A DNA stretch of 64,000 nt from contig JAJAGP010000210.1 of the NCBI GenBank assembly GCA_025084515.1, positions 124,001 through 188,000 of the forward strand, in the 5' to 3' direction. The position numbers were made by a program, and so were the translations under genes. Origin of the DNA: Ancistrus triradiatus. Lineage: Eukaryota; Chordata; Actinopteri; Siluriformes; Loricariidae. Below the pieces are notes generated by a model. It did no database searches, had not been told where the DNA came from, and worked only from the letters and a program-made list of their open reading frames with translations. How positions within the stretch are numbered: the stretch's first letter is position 1; every line of letters starts with the position of its first letter. Of this stretch, positions 56,201-64,000 are shown one piece after another.

Positions 56201-59200
56201 ATAGTTTGAACGTGTTACCAGTGAGTATAACTGAAATCACAAATTAGAAGTGGCGTCTACATATTTTGGACGTATGGCGTATAAGCAGAGCTTATTCAAT
56301 GACCTTACAGTATGGCAAATTCAGCAGACCTTGCTCACACCAGTTAACATTTAGCCATAACTTTTTCAAAGAAGAAATTAAATTGTAAAATATATTATTT
56401 GACCTGGTTATGATTGTAATAGGTGTGGATGTCTATTGGCAATCGCTTCGTAAGGTTCATTTAACATGGGATAAGCATGAGATTGCTTGGAGCCAGTAGG
56501 TAATCACGTCCTGTGACGGAACCCTAAATTTAAGTGTATATCTTATTGATTGCTTCTTTATCTCTGTCAAACCACAAATATAGGTAAAAATAGCAGGTCG
56601 GGTATTTGGATAGGGCTGCATTGGAGGCTTCTTGGGGCTGGCCACTGCTCATAATAAGACAGGGAAATTACTGAGCAGTGTTGTTTGTAAGTAATCTCGA
56701 TATCCATAGCCAGAGGCAGGAAGGCAAGTAGCATAGATACACAGAAACTAATCACGCTGAGCTTGAACACAGACTCTGTGAGATTCATTAGGAATAAACA
56801 ATCAAGCAGAAATAAATCTAAATGTACTGCTGCACATGCTACATAGTGAAGAGCACCGTAGGACGTAAAAGTCTCCTGCTGATTTTTATGCATTCCAGAT
56901 GTTCAGGTGTCTGAAATGAATTCCTGCAGAAAATAAGGGGTACACATTTAGAGTGCAGCTCAAAGAAGCCAATTAGGGCTAATAACCATCTGTCTACATT
57001 GAATCATTTCTAAAGATAGATGATCAGCAATGCAGCAGAATGCCTAGGGAATTCAGAAAAAACCCCCAAATAAAACCTATTGTGCAATGTGTTTCTGTGA
57101 GCATGCTGCAGAGATCAAGGCCAAGTGCATCTTCAGCGTGCTAGCCTGCAGCAGTAGAACCTGCCCCTGAGCGGCCGAGCTATTTCAGGAACATTCGAGC
57201 TGTGTTCTAGAGAACGACTTCACAGCAAACAAACTACACAGAGAATTGAAACGAATGTGACCTGCCAGTAATCTCTGCATGAGAGTGGCCCTTTGTCAGA
57301 AGCACTGCCCTAAACCTCTAGGCGGCAGTTATGATAACGTAGCTCAGAGTCTGTAGCTCATTTACACAATGCTTGGCTCTGAAACAGAACCAGAAAGGAT
57401 TATATTTTTTTAGAATAAAAGGCAAGATCTAAAACATGAATTTAAGCGGCTATGCTGTAAATGCTTTACACTAAAAATCTGTGTTTTCTAAAATGTATTC
57501 CTGATGAAGTGTCACTATACCTCATCCCCATTACAGCCTTAGTAAATCCTTTTTGTTTAAAGCTAAAGTCATAATACATTAATGGACTGCTCAGATAAAA
57601 GCATTTAGCTGAGGAGATTTATCATTGAAAGGGTTTTAGCTTTAATGCCCAGTTAAGTTACTTTCATCGCTCTTACATTTGTTCACTAGTTGTTTGGACA
57701 TGAATTTGGTAATCGTTGTTGTCTGAATGCCAGGAGTATCTAGCAGGGACATTTATGTGGAGCTAGAAGTGCAGGCCATTTCAAGGAAAAAAGCAGTTGG
57801 CTAAAAGCTATTTTCTACTAGACCTTAATGCACTGTTATCTGTAATAGCAGCCTAGTGATTTTCTCTTTTGAAACGTAGTATTTCTGGTCACATTACAAG
57901 ACAACATCACAAACATCGATATACAATTTATTTATAAGGTTTGCTTTTATGTTAACGCTAAACACCATCGAGCATTAATACATTTAAGACAGAAAAAGCC
58001 AAGAATTGATTAACATCACAAGATGTGTGTTGGATTATTGTTAAATAACTCTTACTGGACTAAATAACAGCATTTTAGAATATTTATACGTGTATTTAAT
58101 AGATTAGATTACCTTTGTCATTGCTCAGTACAAGGCAATAAAATGCAGTATAATATAATAATATACATACTATTGTCTTGTATTCTATAGTTATATATTA
58201 TCTCTATATCTCATATCTCTATAACTGTATCTTCTATAGTTTTTTATTTTACTCTTCATAGTACTGTATTCTCTAATTTAATATAATTTATATTTTATTA
58301 CATTTATATTTATAAATGTAAATGTAACCCAAATACTTTTATTTTTATATTGTTTGTGTGTGTGTCACAGATTCCTCTGCATGATAAACTGTTTGGAAGC
58401 AAGCACTGTCTCCCATTTTTCCGCTCTTTGCCAGCCTGCCTAAATGGGCCGACACACGCTCTGCACCCACAACAGATGTTTCACAGACAGCAGACAAATT
58501 CAGCAACTTCCTTCCTTGATGCTTCAACTGTCTATGGACACTCTGTAGAGTTACAGAATCAGCTGAGGAACCTCTCGAGCTCAGAGGGATTGCTAGCAGT
58601 TAACACTGAACTCACTGACAACGGCAATCATGCCTATCTGCCATTTGTCCACATCGTCCCATCTGCATGCTTCCAGGAGCTGGGCACTGGGCCTCGAGAA
58701 CGGGTGGAGTGTTTTCTAGCTGGGGATAGCAGGGTGAATGAGATTCTGCCCCTCACTGCTCTGCACACTCTGTGGATGAGAGAACATAACCGTGTTGCCT
58801 CAAAACTGAAACAACTGAACACCCACTGGAGCTCGGAGACAGCGTATCAAGAGACCCGCAAAATTATTGGAGCTTTGCATCAGGTACGAGCGACGTGTAA
58901 TGCTGTATTTAGCGCTTGGTACAGGACCGTAAAGGACCATCTGCCTTGTCATTTCTTTACTGCCACACCATATGGTGGGAGAATTTCCCAGTTCAAATAG
59001 CATATCCGGAAAATACCTCCCAAACTAAAACATTAATATCAATTTATATCATTAATTTTGCCCAAGTAATATAAGATCTGGATCAAGATTAAGCACTACT
59101 GCTCAGAGCTGGTAAAGCCCTGGGGCGTAATTAAATAAAATTATCTCCCTTCTCAAGTTGAACAATGACTGCAATGGAACGTGACTTCTTAAGTTAATTT

Positions 59201-62200
59201 ATGTAAAAAATATTCCATAAATTAATTATGCTTCACAAACTTGACCTCCGACGGGTGATTACTGGTGATGAAGCACTGCAGATTTGGGTCTTACTCTCTT
59301 AACTGACAAAAGGTGCGGGCTCAGCTTTAGAAATGATGTGCAACATAACAAATCAAAGGTGTTTGGATTCGCAAACAGCATTAAAATGTAATTTAATCCT
59401 TGGATTGCTAGAGCATATCACTCAAACCTAAATGCCATCTAGTCTGGCACTGTCTATATCTTTTTTGTCTAATGTATGTGCATCAAAGGCTCATTAATAT
59501 CACAGATTCGAGACAAACAGCAGAATGGAGGAACAGCTTGTTGCCAGACATTTGGCCTGCTTCTGAGAATAGTGTAGGAGGAAAGCAGTTTATCCTGTTG
59601 CTGTACAACTTTGTCTGCCTCTAAGCATTTCTAGCCAGTTCAGGTTCGGTAACCCTCGTAGACAATGCAATATGTGGCTGTGCTGCCAGTGATTCTTCAA
59701 ATGAGCCACCGTGTGATTAGTTAAATCATTTGCATTTTTGGATTGAGGAGCTGCTCAAATGTATATTGTTCCACTGAGGTCAGAGCACAATTGCTAATGC
59801 TCCGAATAGGAAGGTGACTCGCCACAATAGGCAGCAGCTAAATTTGCGGATTAAAAACTGTGAGCCACACAGCTAAAGCCTGTCGTCTCGCTGCTGGATC
59901 AAAGAAACATTTCATTGCCCACAAAAGGATCTATAAGGTTGAATGCTGCACCGACCCTTAAATTAAAGTGGCAAAGGAAGTCTGAAATATTGTAGACAAA
60001 AGGAGATGGAATGCATCAAGCAGAGTCTGCACTGTTTTAACAAAGTCCCAAAGGCTCTGCCTTTACAAAAGCAATAAAACGGTTTCCAGTGTCTGCCTCC
60101 GAGGCACTTACAATGTAGCTTCATGGATGGTGAGTTTCAATATACACATTCCTGCTGCTAAGGAGACGGTGCATGGCAAATCTTCAGCTAGACAGACATG
60201 TGTCAGTGTAGACTATACTGAAATATCTACTCAGAGGCTTTGGGAATTCTGGAGGTCAACTGAGCTTTTTTTTTCTTCAAAAAAGTTAAAGTTTAAGTTA
60301 TTTAAAGTTAAATAAAGTGATATACGGAGGATAGTAAAAGCTCTTCCATATCTGGATGTCCCTAATTGCCATATTAGACACAGATTTTCAGATGATGAGC
60401 ACAAGTACAGGCTAGACTTAGTATACATGCACTTAATATGCACGTTTAACTACCACATTATGTTCTGTGAAACAGGTCATTGATCGAAATGATCGTTACC
60501 ATAGTCACATAGTCTTTTTATGCTACAGTAATGTAAATATAAAGAGTATTTTCGCATGAAAACTGCATGCAATAGATACATAAATGCGTCACTCTCTGCA
60601 TCACTCTCTCCAGGAAATACACAACCCACATTCACGATCTCACCATAGACTGTATATACAAATGGACAGGACGACAGCGGGTGAAAAGTGAAGCCACTAC
60701 ATATCTGATGCCCTCTAGAGGCTGGCTGCAGTACAACTTTTAAGCCCGTCCGTTCCCATGTAAGTGAACGGCTCAGACGGCACTTAAAGGGGTGTGGCGA
60801 TTCGGTGGCGATTCGGTGATTGACAGCTATGGCTGTCTTGATTGACAGCACACTCTGACAATCACAGGACGTGAACACGCATTAAACCAGGCTTACACCA
60901 AGTGAAGACGTGGAGAAAACAGTTTGTTCATTTTAGAGAGAGAGTTGGAGCTAAGCTACTGCTTGAGCGCGTGTCTGTAGGGGTTTCCAAAATATTCTCA
61001 ACTCGCTCTGTGTATGTTCTGGGTATGTTCTGCTCACTCGGAGCTTGTTGGCCAGTTAATCGGCCATCGCTTCCCCTCATGGCAATATACAGTATACAGT
61101 GCATAGTGTATACAGTCTATGGATCTCTCTCTCAGACACACACACACACAAACCATTTTTATTTCCCATTATAGTTTTGAAGCCCATGGTCATTAAAGCT
61201 AACAGACATCGTTAAACACATATATGCAATATACTCACATATGTAGTATTGGATCATTTTCTTCAATAACTGTCCACATAAAGTATTTTGTCTCATTTGT
61301 TTAATATGGTTCTCTTCATCTACTCTTCATCTATAGCAGGGGTGTCAAACTCATTTTCACAGAGGGCCACATCAGCATAATGGTTGCCCTCAAAGGGCCA
61401 GATGTAACTGTAAGACAGTATAAATGTAACTAAATGTAACCAAATGTAATGTAGAATAAATGTAAGTACTCCTTAATGTTAAATAACTCTAAATGTATTA
61501 CTTATTCAACTTATAAATACTTGCATAGATGTAAAAATATGTTTGCTCTGTTAACATAAATCCTGTTAATTTGTTAGGTTAAGAAACTCATATTATTCCA
61601 TCAATCAACGATCAAATTTCCCACAATTCATGCCGATTATGTTACCCATGAAGCGACGGCATTAAGCCACTAGATTGCAGTCAATCAGATTTCTAAGCTC
61701 TTACGAGCCACATCAAATGACACGGTGGGCCACATTTGGCCCGCGGGCCTTGAGTTTGACACATGATCTATAGAAAATTCTAAACCTCTCACATTCCAAA
61801 GACAGTTGTTAGCTTAACGGATCCAAATTGTCCCAGTATCAGCGTGTTTGACTAGTACTGTTATCATCTTTGCCCTGTCGCAAATAGCCATCGATGCTGA
61901 TGTGATGTTAAGTAAATCAAATATATGCAAATATGAATCTAAGACTGTGTGTGCTTTCCTTACAGATCATCACAATGAGAGATTATATCCCAAAAATCCT
62001 AGGTGAATATGCATTTGATCAAACCATCGGCCAATATGGGGGATATGATGATTCGATAAATCCATCAGTCTCCAATGTGTTTGCCACTGCCGCATTCCGC
62101 TTCGGTCACGCCACCATCTCTGCTCACATCAGCAGACTGAATGAGAGCTTTCAGGAGCATGAACACTTTCCCTCTTTATACCTGCACCAGGCTTTCTTCA

Positions 62201-62224
62201 GTCCATGGAGGATCATCAGAGAAG
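42045..62224 (+). CDS. tpo: Thyroid peroxidase, 5' part of gene (8 coding exons)
   Basis: TPO is the heme peroxidase that iodinates and couples thyroglobulin tyrosines at the apical thyrocyte membrane. Coding exons: 42045-42114, 46224-46311, 46411-46571, 50925-51057, 52160-52289, 55379-55585, 58371-58883, 61966-62224. They total 1561 bases (520 codons plus one base) with matching phases at every junction. Visible features: N-terminal hydrophobic signal (MLLCFLLLS), basic site RRRQKR (residues 96-101), NLSGC glycosylation site (N119), distal His229 in QYIDHD, Ca-binding loop TSFLDAS (309-315), catalytic Arg384 in GDSR, Glu387, and proximal His482 in FRFGH. Asp228 and Glu387 match the residues that form heme ester bonds in human TPO. 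R384 to H482 spacing (98) equals human. Later exons are outside the window. The tandem SNTG2-TPO order agrees with human. No disabling change is seen. Confidence 0.95.
42330..42690 (-). pseudogene. Tc1-like remnant (minus) in TPO intron 1
   Basis: The minus strand near 42340-42390 reads VGTGLLSS/WNWTVEQWTF, similar to Tc1 WTVEQWKNVLW. Upstream codons are scrambled by frame changes. Weak but recognisable. Confidence 0.4.
42830..43975 (-). pseudogene. Penelope-like retroelement remnant: RT end plus GIY-YIG endonuclease
   Basis: Minus strand. Near 43920-43870 reads MGFPVSPIVANLYMEEVETR, the conserved GxPxSPxxANLxME block of Penelope-type reverse transcriptases. Downstream (43325-43110) reads a GIY-YIG endonuclease in which SGETKQFLEKRMAQHRR follows, then DREEPWFACRIK and, in another frame, AIFFKRERPALNRAGGLR and LSPSYNAES, the usual C-terminus of these elements. 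Several frame breaks make it non-functional. The 5' part of the RT is missing. Confidence 0.75.
43976..44137. other. TPO intron 1, short unclassified stretch
   Basis: AT-rich; separates the Penelope-like remnant from the next SINE. Nothing recognised. Confidence 0.35.
44138..44342 (-). repeat. SINE-2 copy (minus), near consensus
   Basis: tttacatttacatttacagc tail, cgcccttatccagagcgact, gatttgaaccctggacctt (inverted B box), gctaggctaccacag. Confidence 0.95.
44499..45330. mobile_element. hAT-like palindromic MITE, near complete
   Basis: Left cactttgtagttctacaatt / cagactgtagtccatctg, right cagatggactacagtctgta / attgtagaactataaagtgc. The two halves fold onto each other over most of the 830 bp. 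No ORF of note. Confidence 0.75.
45331..45690. other. TPO intron 1, no recognised features
   Basis: AT-rich, nothing supported. Confidence 0.4.
45700..45925 (+). repeat. Third SINE-like unit (SINE-3)
   Basis: Starts gtgttcaggtggtgcagcag (tRNA-like head). Body includes gggaggccaggtagggaatt and gccttgtgccctgtgttctc. Seen once in the window. Confidence 0.4.
45930..46115 (+). repeat. SINE-2 copy
   Basis: ggactgtggaccagaaggtc, ctctgccaagctgccactgt, gcttagacagtaagattgta. Ends about 110 bp before the TPO exon at 46224. Confidence 0.88.
46224..46311 (+). CDS. tpo: TPO exon (LLSSIQESLQIVNSAL)
   Basis: Acceptor tttcacttctcag, donor gtaaac; 2 + 84 + 2 bases. Encodes KLNKSKTLLSSIQESLQIVN then SALDQTTK, aligning with the human N-terminal segment around VSSVLEESKRLVDTAM. 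The next intron is only 99 bp. Confidence 0.82.
46411..46571 (+). CDS. tpo: TPO exon (propeptide helix and basic cleavage site)
   Basis: Acceptor tgaataccag, donor gtaaat; 1 + 159 + 1 bases. Encodes NHTLSSYMQMFAFSRQ onward and ends LLKDKLRRRQKRSVSIS. RRRQKR fits a proprotein convertase site and NHT is an N-glycosylation sequon. Similar to the human LSPAQLLSFSKLPEP region. Confidence 0.85.
46902..47807. mobile_element. Foldback mariner-like element
   Basis: Left end tacagggtgggccatttata and right end tataaatggtccaccatgta. The two arms are inverted copies of each other over about 400 bp each (46902-47315 and 47424-47807). Both carry mariner C-terminal coding sequence. Lies in the TPO intron between exons at 46571 and 50925. 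Confidence 0.85.
47204..47422 (-). pseudogene. Mariner transposase C-terminus, in left arm and centre
   Basis: Minus strand reads SPDLTPLDFYLWGHLEAIVY, AVKIRDVQHLKQRILEV, ending HNGQHFEHIL and stop at 47204. SPDLTPLDFYLWG is the block that carries the third catalytic Asp in mariner (DDD-type) transposases. There is no N-terminal part and no ATG, so this is a remnant. Confidence 0.85.
47866..48450 (+). repeat. Dispersed repeat R, copy 3
   Basis: Shares cgcactacctgtatacactg, cctataactatttaaattgg, ctgagtctctgtttcatctt and ttttattgtgaaaatac with copies 1 and 2. Confidence 0.6.
48451..50924. other. TPO intron, largely featureless
   Basis: AT-rich, no recognised gene. A (TACC)/(TAAC) tract is at 50157-50194. 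The short ORFs at 48544-48813 and 50466-50863 lack similarity. Confidence 0.4.
50157..50194. repeat. (TACC)n/(TAAC)n tetranucleotide repeat
   Basis: tacctacctacctac followed by taactaactaac. Confidence 0.9.
50925..51057 (+). CDS. tpo: TPO exon (IANLSGC ... CNNR)
   Basis: Acceptor ctcatttttcag, donor gtatct; 2 + 129 + 2 bases. Encodes (E)LLTLEDVKLIANLSGCPPP through KYRTISGVCNN. The cysteines and CNNR motif are typical for animal heme peroxidases at the start of the catalytic domain. Confidence 0.93.
51058..51473. other. TPO intron, no recognised features
   Basis: Nothing supported between the exon at 50925-51057 and the family D MITE. Confidence 0.4.
51474..51973. mobile_element. Family D MITE, both termini present
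   Basis: Left tacagtactgtgcaagagac, right acttttgcacagcactgta, inverted, with TA at the edges. About 500 bp and no ORF. Internal ctgatcaagcttctccggag is shared with the other copies. Confidence 0.8.
51974..52084. mobile_element. Right-end fragment of the 5571-6952 family
   Basis: cttgggttcatactgtcc, gacataaaagtcaatgtta and tctgatttggaggagttgta match 6846-6952. Directly adjoins the family D MITE on one side and lies about 76 bp from the TPO acceptor on the other. Confidence 0.75.
52160..52289 (+). CDS. tpo: TPO exon (WGAASTALARWLPAEYEDG)
   Basis: Acceptor tttcttattcag, donor gtaagc; 1 + 129 bases. Encodes (R)NNPLWGAASTALARWLPAE, YEDGESQPKGWNSGHEYNG and FQLPP, matching the peroxidase block between CNNR and VREV. 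A transposon remnant ends only about 76 bp upstream of the acceptor. Confidence 0.93.
52290..52837. other. TPO intron, no recognised features
   Basis: Unique-looking AT-rich sequence after the exon at 52160-52289. Confidence 0.4.
52838..53005 (+). repeat. SINE-2 copy, degraded 3' end
   Basis: gtgcggtggttaaggtactg, ccagggtttaaatcccacct, then a broken tail. Confidence 0.8.
53068..54321 (+). pseudogene. Tc1-like element (family A), full-length but degenerate
   Basis: Inverted arms of about 200 bp: tgcataaatatgccctaaaa / ctgatgatgttttaggtcat and gataaagagaacccaattaa / gtgggttctctttatctac. The right end gcaccactgta is complete, while the outer left end is lost. Coding traces at 53690-54090 (VTHGGGGI..., WACFAASGPG, PTNIPEMKLFS) are interrupted by stops. 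Confidence 0.8.
53214..53258. repeat. (AT)n microsatellite
   Basis: About 22 AT units in the left arm of the family A element, at a different site from the AT expansion in the 19863-22487 copy. Confidence 0.93.
54325..54680 (-). pseudogene. Tc1-like fragment (minus), inner part and terminus
   Basis: The minus strand reads WSDKTKIFLDLHPSTVFGK-type sequence near 54350-54400 (first catalytic Asp region). It ends caagggtgccaataattctg, a typical Tc1-like terminus of another family. Starts within a few bases of the end of the family A element. Confidence 0.55.
54681..55378. other. TPO intron, no recognised features
   Basis: Short ORFs only, none with similarity. Confidence 0.4.
55379..55585 (+). 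CDS. tpo: TPO exon with distal histidine
   Basis: Acceptor tatcttttaag, donor gtaaga, 69 codons in phase 0. Contains WGQYIDHDISFTPQSTSKA: Asp228 (heme ester), His229 (distal) and Asp230 (calcium). Ends NSDPCFPIQ. Confidence 0.97.
55586..58370. other. TPO intron, 2.8 kb without recognised elements
   Basis: 55620-55900 has a weak tRNA-SINE look (ctcctgtggctcagaggcaa, gcaacgcgaaggtcgggagg). The rest appears unique. 58140-58340 is very AT-rich. Confidence 0.4.
58371..58883 (+). CDS. tpo: TPO exon with Ca loop, catalytic Arg and heme-linked Glu
   Basis: Acceptor gtgtgtgtcacag, donor gtacga, 171 codons in phase 0. Contains SATSFLDASTVYG (calcium loop), ECFLAGDSRVNEILPLTALH (Arg384, Glu387) and LWMREHNRVA. 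This is the largest exon in the window. Compared with human, the region after AYLPFV is diverged but similar in length. Confidence 0.97.
58884..60479. other. TPO intron, proximal 1.6 kb, no recognised elements
   Basis: Unique-looking, no coding segment. The next exon is at 61966. Confidence 0.4.
60480..61328 (-). repeat. Dispersed repeat R plus family A right-arm fragment, split by a MITE
   Basis: 60500-60600 (catagtctttttatgctac, gaaaactgcatgcaatagat) and 61160-61328 (ggtcattaaagctaacagac, gttctcttcatctac) match 21418-21490 and 22180-22370 in the same order and orientation. Separated here by the MITE at 60643-61122. Confidence 0.6.
60643..61122. mobile_element. MITE with catagactgtatata inverted ends
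   Basis: Left ccatagactgtatata, right tatacagtctatgg. About 480 bp, GC-richer middle, no useful ORF. Class not assigned. Confidence 0.6.
61337..61765. mobile_element. hAT-type MITE with perfect 8-bp target duplication
   Basis: Ends caggggtgtcaaactc and gagtttgacacatg are inverted repeats. The flank atctatag occurs on both sides (61329-61336, 61766-61773). Inner ggccacatttggcccgcggg is a well-known vertebrate repeat motif. Inserted into a family A terminal-arm fragment, 200 bp before a TPO exon. Confidence 0.88.
61785..61925 (+). repeat. SINE-1 tail fragment
   Basis: cattccaaagacagttgtta, cgcaaatagccatcgatgct and gatgttaagtaaatcaa. Ends about 40 bp before the TPO acceptor at 61965. Confidence 0.6.
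61966..62224 (+). CDS. tpo: TPO exon with proximal heme histidine (last in window)
   Basis: Acceptor gctttccttacag, donor gtacag; 258 + 1 bases. Contains IITMRDYIPKILG, SNVFATAAFRFGHATI (His482, heme iron ligand) and LYLHQAFFSPW. It ends in phase 1, so the gene must continue beyond 64,000; no further exon is seen after it. Confidence 0.97.
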
Positions 62225-62524
62225 GTACAGCTCCACTACCAGATCTGCTTGAATATTTCCATATCATTGTGATTAATGGGAGAGGGAACGAACACCCCTG
62301 CTGACCAAATGATCATGTTGAATCATACGAGTAAGGCAAGAGAGATGACAGAATTATGGAATATATCAATATTAAATTGTGATGTTCCTCTGCATTGGAG
62401 TCCTAGCAGACTCATTAAGTAAGGTAACAACTTTTTTTTGCTTGTATTTATTTTTGGAGGAATTATCAGGAGTGCAGATATTTCCTCTTGGCATGTCCAG
62501 TTGGCATAACAAACTGTAAACATT

Positions 62525-62900
62525 CATTCATTCACTTTCTTATCCGCTTGATCCTGAACAGGGTCGCGGGAGAGCCAATGAGTAGCCAGCAGCACAGAAC
62601 GCAAGGTAGAAGTAACCCTAGATAGAGTGTCAATCCATCGTAGGACATAGACACTCACACACTCATACTCACACACTAGGGGCACTTTAGAAACACCAAT
62701 TAACATAATGCATTTATTTGGATTGTGGGAGGAATACCCAGAAAACCGGAGTACCCAGAGTAAACCCACGTGGACACAGGAAAGACATGCAGACTCGATA
62801 CAGAAAAGACCCAGGTCACCCCACGTGGGGATTAGATCCAAGACCTTCTTGCTGTCAGGCGACAGCACTACCCACCGGGCCACTGTGCCACCCAAATGTA
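62525..62900 (-). repeat. SINE-1 copy (minus), long form
   Basis: Tail cattcattcactttcttatc / tgaacagggtcgcggg, body ccaattaacataatgcattt, inverted B box ggattagatccaagacc, head ccgggccactgtgccaccc. Long 3' tail of the L2/SINE type. Confidence 0.85.
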
Positions 62901-62936
62901 AACGTACTGTGGAAAAAATATTTTGACCCTGCAAAA

Positions 62937-63265
62937 ACAGGTGGCACAGCGTTGTCTCGTCACAGCTCTAAAGACCTGGGTTCAAATCATGGATGGCCAT
63001 TACCCGGAGTTTGCATGTTCTCCCCTTGTCTGCATGGGTTTCCACCAGGTACTCCAGTTTCCTCACAAAATTCATAGACATGCGTTAATGAATTGCCATC
63101 TCTAACGCGTATCTTTGTGAGTGTGTATCTGTGCATGTGCCCTGTGATGGACCGGCGCCCTGTCCAGGATTGGTTTCTACCTTGTATACTGTACTTTCTG
63201 TAAGATTCTGACCCACAGCCAAAAATTGGATTGAACAGGTATGGAAAGTGAGCGAGTGAAAAATA
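62937..63265 (+). repeat. SINE-1 copy, long form
   Basis: aggtggcacagcgttgtctc head, gggttcaaatcatgg B box, ggagtttgcatgttctcccc, gatggaccggcgccctgtcc tail. Lies 37 bp from, and opposite to, the preceding copy. Confidence 0.85.
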
Positions 63266-63615
63266 GTTTTCAAAAGTTTGAGTTCATTACTTAGAGGGAT
63301 TTGAGTACAGGTATGTGTCGCTCAATGTCCAAGATACGTTCTGTTGTCCAGATGTCATATTATATACAGTATTTAGCAGTGCTATATGGGATCCTGTTGT
63401 GTACCAGTACTGACAAAAGAGCCAGTATACTGCAGCTTATCCCATACATTGATATCAACATTGACCAGAACATATTGATTTTTTTTGTAGTGTTGAAGAT
63501 GGGTTAGATATTACTTCACTGCAAAGCTGAAACCATATATTAGCTCAGCCCCTCCTAACCCCTCCCCCTCCTCCCTCGCTCTCCCTCTCCCTCTCCCTTC
63601 CTCCATTATATTTAC

Positions 63616-63644
63616 ATGTACTGTGCAAAAGTCTTAGGGCGCCA
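63616..63644. mobile_element. Family D terminus fragment
   Basis: catgtactgtgcaaaagtct matches the family D left end (tacagtactgtgcaaaagtc). Cut by the SINE that follows, with more family D sequence after it. Confidence 0.5.
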
Positions 63645-63899
63645 TGCCACCTCACAGCAAGAAGGTCCTGGGTTTGATCCTAGGGTAGAGCAATTTGGGT
63701 CCCTCCTGTGTTCACGTGGGTTTACTCTGGGTACTCCGGTTTCCTCCCACAGTCCAAAGACATGTTAATTGATTACACTACATTGGCCCCCAACCTCAGT
63801 ATATATAACTAGTTTCAATATAACCTTGAGTGTTGAGGCAACCTTGTATTTGTTGTTGAATGGCTTTTGAAGCTCAATAGCAATGTTAAATAAACAAAA
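63645..63899 (+). repeat. SINE-1 copy inserted in family D sequence
   Basis: cctcacagcaagaaggtcct, gggtttgatcctagg, gtactccggtttcctcccac, tail agcaatgttaaataaac. Confidence 0.85.
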
Positions 63900-64000
63900 A
63901 AAATAGGAAAAACAGCTTCTATAGGCTACATTGGCAAGTATTGAGCATGACCTCCCTTACGCTTGAACAATAGCAGCGTCTGGCAGCTTCATCAGGATGC
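63900..64000. mobile_element. Family D MITE fragment, runs off the window
   Basis: cttctataggctacattggc through tctggcagcttcatcaggat matches 740-835. Confidence 0.7.

Noticed and set aside
58884..59000. Continuation of the TPO exon reading frame beyond CACHQ-type end (ALHQVRATCNAVFSAW...)
   Set aside because: This is intron read-through. The donor gtacga follows ALHQ, and ALHQ-IITMRDY is the conserved junction with the exon at 61966.
60477..60878. 133-aa minus-strand ORF
   Set aside because: Lies across repeat R and the catagactgtatata MITE; no domain recognised and no splice context.
62524..63105. 136-aa and 119-aa ORFs near the end of the window
   Set aside because: They read through two SINE-1 copies in opposite orientation; other SINE-1 copies give the same peptide fragments (e.g. 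SLHVLPV).
1..64000. CRISPR arrays, operons, phage or plasmid features
   Set aside because: The sequence is vertebrate nuclear DNA; the regular short repeats are microsatellites or SINE/MITE families.

Overview
This window is vertebrate nuclear DNA from a ray-finned fish, probably an otophysan. The signs are split genes with GT-AG introns, dense Tc1/mariner elements, tRNA-derived SINEs whose sequences are familiar from otophysan and other teleost genomes, and many microsatellites. I see no operons, CRISPR arrays, prokaryotic features or RNA genes outside SINEs.

Two protein-coding genes lie head to tail on the + strand, in the order and orientation known from human 2p25.3. (1) The 3' part of SNTG2 (gamma-2-syntrophin) has eight coding exons between 7,706 and 37,836. 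They keep frame throughout and encode the last ~300 residues (end of the PH region plus the syntrophin-unique C-terminus). A poly(A) signal sits at 38,011. The 5' exons (PDZ and start of PH) are upstream of the window. (2) The 5' part of TPO (thyroid peroxidase) has eight coding exons between 42,045 and 62,224, from signal peptide to proximal heme histidine (~520 residues). All catalytic and heme-linking residues are present. The remaining exons (rest of the heme domain, and in other TPOs CCP/sushi, EGF and transmembrane parts) lie downstream. Several exons were found by phase-matched splicing rather than as long ORFs: the start-codon exon (42,035-42,114), the 88-bp exon (46,224-46,311) and the 130-bp exon (52,160-52,289).

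Layout: 1-7,700 is a repeat-rich intron or 5' flank of SNTG2; 7.7-37.8 kb SNTG2 exons and introns; 38.0-41.6 kb intergenic; ~41.65-41.77 kb a tentative TPO promoter and first non-coding exon; 42.0-62.2 kb TPO; 62.2-64 kb the next TPO intron, filled with SINEs.

The repeats explain most other sequence: five or more Tc1/mariner lineages (all transposases broken), one foldback mariner, one PIF/Harbinger-like MITE, a hAT MITE with a perfect 8-bp target duplication, palindromic hAT-like MITEs, a Penelope-like retroelement remnant with GIY-YIG endonuclease, three SINE families, and an unclassified dispersed repeat with a TATA-like box. I found no convincing undescribed gene system. The most novel-looking items are the repeat architectures (foldback mariner, composite repeat, nested palindromes, polypurine insertion) and the TPO 5' end.
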